Shown piece by piece: positions 1-4,937 of a DNA stretch of 7,900 nt. The first letter of the stretch is position 1; every line of letters begins with the position of its first letter. Where the stretch lies: positions 1 through 7,900 of the forward strand of contig JAIRMD010000042.1 in assembly GCA_031258915.1 (NCBI GenBank), written 5' to 3'. Made by a program: the position numbers and the translations under genes. The notes below the pieces were generated by a model. The model did no database searches. It saw only the letters and a program-made list of their open reading frames with translations, and was not told where the DNA came from. The stretch comes from Prevotellaceae bacterium. Lineage in GTDB: Bacteria > Bacteroidota > Bacteroidia > Bacteroidales > UBA932.

Positions 1-20
1 GCCCTGAAAGGGCGGCATCA
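1..20 (-). repeat. Hairpin element fragment, reverse orientation (copy 1, cut by window edge)
   Basis: GCCCT-GAA-AGGGC at 1-13 is HP2 of the element read in reverse. It is followed by GGCATCAA, the reverse complement of the TTGATGCC linker seen in the other reverse copies. The copy may continue to the left of the window. No HP1 is visible to its right, where an A-rich repeat takes over. Confidence 0.7.
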
Positions 21-23
21 ACC

Positions 24-59
24 ATCAAAAAAATCAAAAAAATCACACAAATCAAAGTT
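24..59. repeat. 9-bp A-rich tandem repeat
   Basis: Four 9-bp units begin with ATC at 24, 33, 42 and 51. The first two are identical (ATCAAAAAA) and the next two drift (ATCACACAA, ATCAAAGTT). The run follows the copy 1 hairpin fragment and is unlike the GC-rich repeats around it. Confidence 0.85.
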
Positions 60-81
60 CAGACAACTCTGGCGCAAGCCT

Positions 82-124
82 CGTATGTCGTTGCCCTACG
101 CCGGTGATGTCGCCCTTTCAGGGC
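82..124 (+). repeat. Hairpin element, short degenerate copy (copy 2)
   Basis: A degraded HP1 (CGTATGTC-GTT-GCCCTACG, 82-100) keeps the outer CGTA/TACG pairs and the GTT loop but has two inner mismatches. After the usual 11-nt linker (101-111), HP2 GCCCT-TTC-AGGGC is intact at 112-124. HP3 and HP4 are absent. Copy 3 follows in the same orientation after 31 bp. Confidence 0.75.
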
Positions 125-155
125 TGCACGTAGGAGGGGGTGGCCGTTGCGGAGA

Positions 156-250
156 CGTAGGGCGTTGCCCTACGCTAATGATGCCGCCCTTTCAGGGCTG
201 GCAAGCCCCAAAGGGGCGCAACAAATTAGCACAGGGTAAAACCCTGTGCG
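156..250 (+). repeat. Hairpin element, most complete copy (copy 3)
   Basis: All four modules are intact. HP1 is CGTAGGGC-GTT-GCCCTACG at 156-174. The 11-nt linker is CTAATGATGCC. HP2 is at 186-198, HP3 at 205-217, and HP4 has a 9-bp stem at 229-249. Every loop is three bases (GTT, TTC, AAA, AAA). The right end abuts a 15-bp tandem array that starts at 250. None of the stems is followed by a T-run on either strand, so they do not look like terminators. Confidence 0.88.
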
Positions 251-324
251 GCAAACGGCGGCGCGGCAAACGGCGGCGCGGCAAACGGCGACGCGGCAAC
301 CGGCGGCGCGGCAAACGGCGGCGC
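250..324. repeat. 15-bp GC-rich tandem array
   Basis: Five contiguous 15-bp units close to GGCAAACGGCGGCGC start at 250, 265, 280, 295 and 310. Units 3 and 4 differ from the consensus by one base each. The array starts within one base of the end of HP4 in copy 3 and runs into a GC-only palindrome on the right. There are no unique spacers between units. Confidence 0.93.
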
Positions 325-347
325 GGCGCGGCGCCGCCGCGCCGCCG
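316..347. repeat. GC-only palindrome, 12-bp perfect stem
   Basis: CGGCGGCGCGGC (316-327) is the exact reverse complement of 336-347, around an 8-nt loop (GCGGCGCC) that contains the self-complementary GGCGCC. Every base in the structure is G or C. The left arm overlaps the last unit of the 15-bp array, so the right arm may be an inverted partial copy of an array unit. There is no T-tract on either side, so I do not call it a terminator. Confidence 0.88.
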
Positions 348-354
348 CAGAAAA

Positions 355-397
355 GCCCTGAAAGGGCGGCATCAATAGCACAGGGCAACGCCCTGTG
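355..397 (-). repeat. Hairpin element, reverse copy with pairing-preserving stem changes (copy 4)
   Basis: On the minus strand this reads HP1 CACAGGGC-GTT-GCCCTGTG (397-379), linker CTATTGATGCC (11 nt), then HP2 (367-355). Compared with copy 3, the outer HP1 stem is CACA/TGTG instead of CGTA/TACG, with both arms changed so that all eight pairs remain. Read on the plus strand, the same hairpin also resembles HP4, with an inner C-G pair in place of T-A. Confidence 0.85.
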
Positions 398-428
398 AAT
401 AAATCGGATATGCATTGTATTACGTGTA

Positions 429-464
429 GCCCTGAAAGGGCGGCATCAATCACGCAGGGCAGCG
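429..464 (-). repeat. Hairpin element, reverse degenerate copy (copy 5)
   Basis: HP2 is intact (429-441 on the plus strand), and the 11-nt linker TGATTGATGCC follows in minus-strand terms. HP1 survives as one arm only (GCCCTGCG on the minus strand, 460-453). The expected partner arm is replaced by unrelated sequence beyond 463. The copy lies about 86 bp beyond the lipoprotein stop codon. Confidence 0.65.
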
Positions 465-542
465 ATTGGCTCCGCCGAGCTCCGCTTTCCCGCAGGGATT
501 CCGAGCACTGCCTTACCCCGAAAAAAGTTGACCCGGAGGAAA

Positions 543-565
543 AGAGCTGCTACCGGAACAGCTTT
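543..565 (-). terminator. Weak hairpin overlapping the lipoprotein stop codon, possible terminator
   Basis: On the minus strand, AAAGCTG (565-559) can pair with CAGCTCT (549-543), including one G-T pair, around a 9-nt loop that contains the TAG stop. Only three T residues follow before CC. This is much weaker than the operon terminator at 2296-2331, and I found no better candidate downstream of the gene. Confidence 0.2.
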
Positions 566-2007
566 AAAGCATATTTCATCCGCTTTGAGGGCGCTTGCAG
601 CTGCTTTGAGGACGCTTGCAGCTGCTTTGAGGACGCTTGCAACCGCTTTGAGGACGCTCGCAGCTGCTTTTTGAGCGAGGCGCCGGAAAGAGGCTGCTGG
701 CCGTAATCGAGAACTTCGCCGTAAATCAACACACCGGGAACCGATACTAAAGCCCATGCTATGTTGGTGGGAGAAGTGGTGGTTACCTCCACCCCATTCG
801 CATTTGCTCCCATGTACATCATGTTCCACCCGCGCTTCATGTCCAGGTTGAGTGTGTAGCTAAACGCACCACCATCATCATAGCTTTCTGTCCCGCTGCC
901 CTTTACTAACACGTTGCCGTCGACGTACACCAGCTGCCCGATTACAGAGCCATCCGTGCTGCTGTAAGCGAAGAGATATGCTATCAGCTCACCCGATTGA
1001 TAGCCGTATATTGTAGGAAAAATTCCCTTTACGTCGGGGTTGCTTACCGTTGCTCCGGAAAATTCGTTTTCGCTGTCGCGTTCAAACATCGCTTCAAGGT
1101 ACTTCGCGTCAACGCTGTCTTGCAGCCGGAGCGTGAAGCCGCCGTTGGCGTAGGGGCCGCTTCCCACCTCGTAGAGCTGGTCGAGTATTTCGGGATCGAG
1201 ATAGGGATCGGTTGCGGTGGCAATGCCATCATAGCCGATGGGGAAAATCATAGCCCTTACGGCGTCTACCACGACGTTGTCATAGTAGCTGCTTTCTACG
1301 GTGGCGGTAATGGTGTTGTCTATGATTTCGACGGTGCTGTAGGGCGAAAAGAGCCACTTTGCTTCGCTTGGCGCGGTGGAGGTTAGCTCCGTCTGACGGT
1401 TCCTGTTCTTTTCCGCAGTGTTCGCGTAGGTCATGTTCCACCCCTTTTTTAGGTGCAGGTTAAACGTGTAGATGATCTTGGCTCCGCCGTGCCCATCAAG
1501 CGAAGTATAATCCAAAACCATCACTGTGGTGCCCGTTACCGATACATCGCCATCAACGTACACCAGCATGCCCTGCACAGCGTCATCCTCCCTGCCGCAG
1601 CTAAATTCGCCTACCTCTTTGTCCGACTTGCAGGCCACTATTTTTGCAGTAATTCCCTTTACGTTGTGGTTGCTAATCGTTGCGCCGGCAAGCAGGTCAG
1701 CGTCGTCGCTGCCGAACATCGCTTCGAGGTACTGCTCGTCAACGTTGGCTTGCAGCTGTAGCGTAAAGCCGCCGTTGGCGTAGGGGGCGCTCCCCACCTC
1801 GCATCCAACGCCGTCAACATCGTAGCCCACCAGCGCCTTTACGGCGTCTACCTTGTCGCTGTAGCTGCTGCCGTTTTCTACGGCTACGGTGATGGTGTTG
1901 TCGTTAACGTTGTTGTCATTGTTTTCGTCGTCCCCGTTGTTGCAGGCGCTAAGCGCTGCCGCCGCAAGCAGGCCGACGAATGCATGGAGTAAAAATTTGT
2001 GTGTCAT
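550..2007 (-). CDS. Predicted surface lipoprotein with two tandem copies of an unknown domain and a basic repetitive tail
   Basis: This is a 485-residue lipoprotein of unknown function. The lipobox is LSAC with Cys22, followed by an Asn/Asp/Glu-rich stretch (23-36) that fits a surface-export signal and flexible linker. Two related domains follow, at about 37-223 and 231-421. Shared blocks are NTIT, DAV(K/R)A, GYD, PYANGGFTL(Q/R)LQ, YLEAMF, GAT(I/V)SN..VKGI, LVYVDG and GWNM.Y. Copy 2 carries about 16 extra residues before its PYANGG block (FPI, and around TATDPYLDPEILD). Three cysteines (69, 126, 137) occur only in copy 1. From about 444 the protein becomes a Lys/Arg-rich tail of SK(Q/R)LQAS units encoded by 21-bp tandem DNA repeats. 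The gene has a candidate promoter of its own and lies beyond the SusCD operon terminator, so it is probably transcribed separately. I am sure of the lipoprotein call and the duplication, but not of the function. Confidence 0.85.
   Translation of the reverse strand: MTHKFLLHAFVGLLAAAALSACNNGDDENNDNNVNDNTITVAVENGSSYSDKVDAVKALVGYDVDGVGCEVGSAPYANGGFTLQLQANVDEQYLEAMFGSDDADLLAGATISNHNVKGITAKIVACKSDKEVGEFSCGREDDAVQGMLVYVDGDVSVTGTTVMVLDYTSLDGHGGAKIIYTFNLHLKKGWNMTYANTAEKNRNRQTELTSTAPSEAKWLFSPYSTVEIIDNTITATVESSYYDNVVVDAVRAMIFPIGYDGIATATDPYLDPEILDQLYEVGSGPYANGGFTLRLQDSVDAKYLEAMFERDSENEFSGATVSNPDVKGIFPTIYGYQSGELIAYLFAYSSTDGSVIGQLVYVDGNVLVKGSGTESYDDGGAFSYTLNLDMKRGWNMMYMGANANGVEVTTTSPTNIAWALVSVPGVLIYGEVLDYGQQPLSGASLKKQLRASSKRLQASSKQLQASSKQLQAPSKRMKYALKLFR
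580..663. repeat. 21-bp tandem repeats encoding the lipoprotein tail
   Basis: Four consecutive 21-bp units start at 580, 601, 622 and 643, close to CTGCTTTGAGGACGCTTGCAG, and a fifth partial unit begins at 664. Units differ from one another by one to four bases. Because 21 is a multiple of three, copy-number change would add or remove whole heptapeptides without shifting the frame. The array is also free of stops in another minus frame and in a plus frame, which explains long overlapping open frames here. Confidence 0.93.
1084..1171. repeat. Intragenic direct repeat (partner at 1714-1801)
   Basis: This stretch and 1714-1801 agree at about 77 of 88 positions by hand alignment, offset 630 bp in the same orientation. 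They encode equivalent parts of the two protein domains, from VGS.PYANGG to YLEAMF. Similarity is visibly lower in the rest of the two domains, so this core is either under strong constraint or was recently homogenised. Confidence 0.8.
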
Positions 2008-2016
2008 AGTAGCATT

Positions 2017-2043
2017 AATTTAGAATTTAGAATTTAGAATTTA
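2017..2043. repeat. 7-bp A/T-rich tandem repeat in the lipoprotein gene leader
   Basis: The unit AATTTAG occurs 3.9 times without error at 2017-2043. It lies between the candidate promoter and the start codon, ending 10 bp upstream of the ATG at 2007. It would form most of the untranslated leader and could vary in copy number by slippage. No Shine-Dalgarno is present there, so the A/T-rich leader may itself favour initiation, as is common in Bacteroidetes. Confidence 0.85.
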
Positions 2044-2082
2044 CTTTATGAAGAACGCTATTTTCCTGACTAATAACGCCTG

Positions 2083-2113
2083 CAAAGTTCGGTTTTTTTA
2101 CCAAAAAAAGCAA
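2083..2113 (-). promoter_or_regulatory. Candidate Bacteroidetes-type promoter for the two-domain lipoprotein gene
   Basis: On the minus strand, TTG (2113-2111) is separated by exactly 20 nt from GAACTTTG (2090-2083). The known Bacteroidetes sigma-ABfr pattern is a TTG-containing -33 element and a TAnnTTTG -7 element about 20 nt apart. Here only the first T of the -7 element is off. Transcription would begin near 2076 and give a leader of roughly 70 nt. The spacer consists largely of a T7-ACC-A7 self-complementary tract. The match is by pattern only. Confidence 0.45.
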
Positions 2114-2162
2114 GAGTGTTGAAAATTTTTATCGCTAATATCCGGCTAAACGGCAATGAGAC

Positions 2163-2276
2163 GGGCGTTGCCCTACGCTAATGGCTGCGCCCTTTCAGGG
2201 CTGCGTGAAAATCGGCAGCGCGGGCGGTAAGCCCCAAAGGGGCGCAACAAATTAGCACAGGGTAAAACCCTGTGCG
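2163..2276 (+). repeat. Modular triloop-hairpin element, long copy (copy 6)
   Basis: Four short hairpins with three-base loops lie in order. HP1 is GGGC-GTT-GCCC at 2163-2173, followed by TACG. HP2 is GCCCT-TTC-AGGGC at 2189-2201. HP3 is GCCCC-AAA-GGGGC at 2231-2243. HP4 is GCACAGGGT-AAA-ACCCTGTGC at 2255-2275. HP1 is shortened relative to copy 3, having lost its outer left stem. The HP2-HP3 spacer is 29 nt against 6 nt in copy 3. Positions 2229-2276 are identical over 48 bp to 203-250. The copy sits between the operon terminator and the candidate promoter of the next gene. Confidence 0.85.
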
Positions 2277-2295
2277 AAAATTTGAGTAAGGTTAT

Positions 2296-2331
2296 AAAAA
2301 AAGAGGCTGCTCCTCATCGAGCAGCCTCTTT
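2296..2331 (-). terminator. Intrinsic terminator of the SusC-SusD-lipoprotein operon
   Basis: A perfect 13-bp inverted repeat (AAAGAGGCTGCTC at 2300-2312 pairing with 2319-2331) encloses a 6-nt loop. Read on the minus strand, the stem is followed by a run of seven T residues (2302-2296). It starts 11 bp after the stop codon of the third operon gene. On the plus strand the stem is followed by CGCGC, so it should act in the minus direction only. Confidence 0.93.
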
Positions 2332-2342
2332 CGCGCTACTTG

Positions 2343-3221
2343 TCAATAAATAGTAAATGCAACCGCCCCAAATGACCCCTGGTCAACTGTTGCCGTTGCG
2401 GAGAAAGTAATTTTCCCATCGCAGGCGTCTATAGTTCCGGAGCCTGCCAGCGAGAAGTTGGTATAGCCCGCTCCCCACCATTTGTCAGCAACAACCAGCA
2501 CTTGCTTTGCTATGCTAACGGTGTGCGTGGTTGGGTCGATGGTAATGATGAGGTCATTGTCTGCATCACCCTCAAAAAGCCCCGAAACGGCTAATTCGGT
2601 CTCAGAGCGTTTGCTCACAGTAACGGGATAGCTATCTTCCCACCATTCATCGTCTATAGTTTTTTCTCCCACAAAATCATCTACGTCAAGCGGGCAAGCT
2701 ACCGGATACCTCACGTTGTAGGAGTAGGCTCTGTCGTCTACTTTCCATCCGCTAAAGGCGCGGTTGTTGAAGCCCATGTACTCGCTCCAGCCGGGAATTA
2801 GGTCGCCGTTTTTGAGCACCACGTTTGTTGTGAAGTACAGCACCTCGCCCAGCGCAGGCGCCGTTAACCCAAACTTGCCGTAGACATCGGCAATATTGAC
2901 GTCTACTTCCTTTGGGAAGCCGGTGATGTTGTCCACCGCAACGCGGGAGGTGGTGGTTCCCTGCGCATTGGTGAGCACCGCCAGCAGCTGCGCGTGGCTG
3001 AGCGACGAGTAGTCGCCCTGGTACTCCGGAATGGTTAGCTTTACCTTGTAGCTTCCGGTGGTTTCCCCCGCCGCAAGCACTCCGTCGCTTCCGGGCGCGC
3101 GCACAATGTCTATCAGCACGCCTCTCTTTACCTCGTCAATAGGGTACGGGAGCTCTTTTTTGCAGCCGGCAAAGGCGCATAGCGCGGCGGCTGCAAGCGT
3201 CAGTAAATATATTCTTTTCAT
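2343..3221 (-). CDS. Accessory surface lipoprotein, third gene of the SusCD operon
   Basis: This is a 292-residue lipoprotein that I do not recognise as a named family. The signal peptide ends in the lipobox AFAGC, with Cys20 followed by KKELPYP. Residues from about 30 to 165 look like a beta-sandwich module (GVLIDIVRAPGS, SYKVKLTIPEY, EVLYFTTNVVLKNGD). A second beta-rich module from about 176 to the end contains WWEDSYPVTVSK, LAVSGLFEG, LIITIDPTTHTVSI, GSGTIDACDGKITF and DQGSFG. That two-part layout and the position 24 bp after the SusD-type gene suggest a SusE/SusF-like role, meaning an accessory surface ligand binder, but I see no direct homology to SusE. The gene ends in TGA, 11 bp before a strong terminator, so it is the last gene of the operon. 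The lipoprotein assignment is firm; the binding role is inferred. Confidence 0.9.
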   Translation of the reverse strand: MKRIYLLTLAAAALCAFAGCKKELPYPIDEVKRGVLIDIVRAPGSDGVLAAGETTGSYKVKLTIPEYQGDYSSLSHAQLLAVLTNAQGTTTSRVAVDNITGFPKEVDVNIADVYGKFGLTAPALGEVLYFTTNVVLKNGDLIPGWSEYMGFNNRAFSGWKVDDRAYSYNVRYPVACPLDVDDFVGEKTIDDEWWEDSYPVTVSKRSETELAVSGLFEGDADNDLIITIDPTTHTVSIAKQVLVVADKWWGAGYTNFSLAGSGTIDACDGKITFSATATVDQGSFGAVAFTIY

Positions 3222-3245
3222 TGCTTTTTTCAGTTTAAATGTTAG

Positions 3246-4916
3246 CTATTTATCCCAGAATAAAAATTTAGCCGACAAGTCCACCTTCTGGGTTAGGTTT
3301 GGGTTGAGGTCTGTTTCTGAGGTAGTCGGGTAGTACAGCGAGCGCGGGAAGGGCGCAACGACCAGCATCGGTACTCGGGCCGGAGAGTCGCCTGTAACAA
3401 CAACATTTACGCCGTATTCGGGGTCCGAAGTGCGGGTTGGGGCAAAGAGCTCCGGGTAGCCGGTGCGCCGGTAGTCCGTGTAGGAATCTACCGGGTTAAA
3501 TACGTTGGCAATCCACTTTTGGGTCATCACAATTTGCATTTTACCGGCATCGTTAGCCGCATCGTACTTGGCGAGCACGGCACCGGTAAAGGCATCTCTT
3601 GCGTCGGCGGTAATGGCTGGCACTCCGGACTGCTTTGCCGCTACGCTGTTTACGTGGGCAAAGGAGGCGTCGAGCGCTTCCTTTAGTAGCGCGCGAGCGT
3701 CGCCGGTGGTTTCGCCGGCTAAGGCCAGCTCGGCCAGCATAAACTTAAGCGCATAGTACGGCAACATCTTGTGAGGCGCGGCGCCGTTGCCGGCGTTATA
3801 GCCGGTTATTACTCCGCCGCTGCCGTTGTCGTACTTGCCGCCGCAGAGGTAAATGCCAATCTTGGTAAGCGACTTGTCGAGCGAAGTTGCAGAGTTGGGG
3901 CCGTTGGTAGCAAAGAAAATGGAAAGGAAGTCGCCGTTCCGGTACTCATACTTACCTTCGGGGGTTCCTTCCGGCACCAGCTGCTTGTAGAAGTAGTACG
4001 GCACGCGGGGATCGTCAATGCCCGCGAACGGGTTGGCGGGGTAGTTGTAGGTATGCCCTTTCATGACTTCGTAGAAGAAGGGGCTGATGTAGTAGGTGGT
4101 TTGTCCGCCGTCGTACTCGTCCAAGTAGGCCGGATGCCGCTGGTCGGTAGGGGAGGTTTTTTCGTTAAACCAGAATTGGAAGTCTTCGCCGGAGGCAATA
4201 AACTTGTTGTCTGCCGTCAAGGCGTCGAATTTAGCCTGCCAACCGGTGATTTCCGCTTTTGCCTTGCGCGATTGCAGGAGAAGCTTTAGGGTTAGCGTAT
4301 TGTTCAGGCGCGACCATTTGGCGGCGTTTCCCTTGTAGAAGAAGTCGTCGCTGCCCGGCTTCAGGTTGTTGGCAGCTTGGGTGTTGGTCAAGTCGGCTTG
4401 GGCGCTTTCCAGCAGCGCAATCAGGCTGTTGTAGATGTCGGCGCTCTTGTCGGGCTTGGGGGCTGTTATGTCGGGTACGTTGAACTCGCTATAGGGAATA
4501 TCGCCCCAGAGGTCAACCATCACGGAGAAGGCGTAGGCCTTTAGCGTTTTGGCAATCCCGGCGTAAATTAAATTCCCTTCCGGCTCTGCGTACTCGATGA
4601 GGGCATCAAAATCTACCAGCGCATAAATGTAGGCGTAGTTCCACGAGTTGTAGGGGTTGTTGGCCTGGGTGGTCATGCCGTAGTTTTGCACTTCGCGCGA
4701 CACCAGCTGGTGGACGTAGGACGACAAGTTGTTGCCGATAAAGTTACCCTGGCTAAACGCTAAGGTCATGTAGTACTCGCTACCCGATAGCAGCTGGTTG
4801 AGCTCGGGCGTTGTTGGGCTGTTGGGATTTTTGTTTACGTCCAAGAAGTCTTTCGTGCAGCTCCCAAGTGAGAGCGTGAGCAACAGCGCTAACGAAAATT
4901 TCAGTATTCTTTTCAT
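3246..4916 (-). CDS. SusD/RagB-family surface lipoprotein (SusD-like_2 type)
   Basis: This is a predicted ligand-binding outer-membrane lipoprotein that caps the SusC-type receptor encoded just upstream. The 556 residues begin with a signal peptide ending in the lipobox LGSC, with lipidated Cys20. The following TKDFLDVNKNPNSP is typical of the SusD-like_2 branch, and its charged residues fit export to the cell surface. Other family marks are MVDLWGDIPYSE (133-144), the helix FYKGNAAKWSRLNNTLTLKL (193-212) and a C-terminal segment with YYPTTSETDLNPN. The start follows the receptor stop by 21 bp and has an A/T-rich leader with no Shine-Dalgarno, which is normal in Bacteroidetes. The stop is TAG. 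The length is usual for the family and I see no damage. The ligand cannot be read from the sequence; it may be a glycan, a peptide or something else. Confidence 0.95.
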   Translation of the reverse strand: MKRILKFSLALLLTLSLGSCTKDFLDVNKNPNSPTTPELNQLLSGSEYYMTLAFSQGNFIGNNLSSYVHQLVSREVQNYGMTTQANNPYNSWNYAYIYALVDFDALIEYAEPEGNLIYAGIAKTLKAYAFSVMVDLWGDIPYSEFNVPDITAPKPDKSADIYNSLIALLESAQADLTNTQAANNLKPGSDDFFYKGNAAKWSRLNNTLTLKLLLQSRKAKAEITGWQAKFDALTADNKFIASGEDFQFWFNEKTSPTDQRHPAYLDEYDGGQTTYYISPFFYEVMKGHTYNYPANPFAGIDDPRVPYYFYKQLVPEGTPEGKYEYRNGDFLSIFFATNGPNSATSLDKSLTKIGIYLCGGKYDNGSGGVITGYNAGNGAAPHKMLPYYALKFMLAELALAGETTGDARALLKEALDASFAHVNSVAAKQSGVPAITADARDAFTGAVLAKYDAANDAGKMQIVMTQKWIANVFNPVDSYTDYRRTGYPELFAPTRTSDPEYGVNVVVTGDSPARVPMLVVAPFPRSLYYPTTSETDLNPNLTQKVDLSAKFLFWDK

Positions 4917-4937
4917 GATATTTATAGTTTTACGATT

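Larger units (their letters stand above)
1..549. other. Gene-free, repeat-dense region downstream of the lipoprotein gene
   Basis: I see no credible gene here. The region is a mosaic of hairpin-element copies (1-20, 82-124, 156-250, 355-397, 429-464), a 9-bp A-rich repeat (24-59), a 15-bp tandem array (250-324) and a GC palindrome (316-347). Short open frames on both strands are translations of these repeats, with low-complexity Arg/Ala/Gly output and no plausible start context. Positions 465-549 hold nothing I recognise apart from the weak hairpin at their end. Confidence 0.8.

Noticed and set aside
250..324. CRISPR-like regular repeats
   Set aside because: The 15-bp units are directly contiguous with no spacers and there are no cas genes. 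This is a simple tandem array.
316..347. GC palindrome as a transcription terminator
   Set aside because: The stem is strong but there is no T-tract on either strand, and no gene ends nearby in the right direction without intervening repeats.
85..453. Short open frames on both strands (85-378 plus, 170-415 minus, 226-453 minus)
   Set aside because: They translate the hairpin repeats and the GC-rich array into Arg/Ala/Gly-rich strings, overlap one another on both strands, and have no start context. They are repeat artefacts.
1..549. Insertion sequence or transposase remnant in the repeat region
   Set aside because: No transposase-like frame, no long terminal inverted repeats and no target-site duplication could be seen. 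The elements are short hairpin repeats only.
395..829. Open frames 395-706 (plus) and 446-829 (minus) over the lipoprotein 3' end
   Set aside because: They stay open mainly because the 21-bp array has no stops in several frames. The 485-residue frame has the signal peptide and domain structure.
3771..4289. 172-residue plus-strand open frame opposite the SusD gene
   Set aside because: It lies wholly antisense to a well-supported gene, with no recognisable domain. It is a shadow frame of GC-rich coding sequence.
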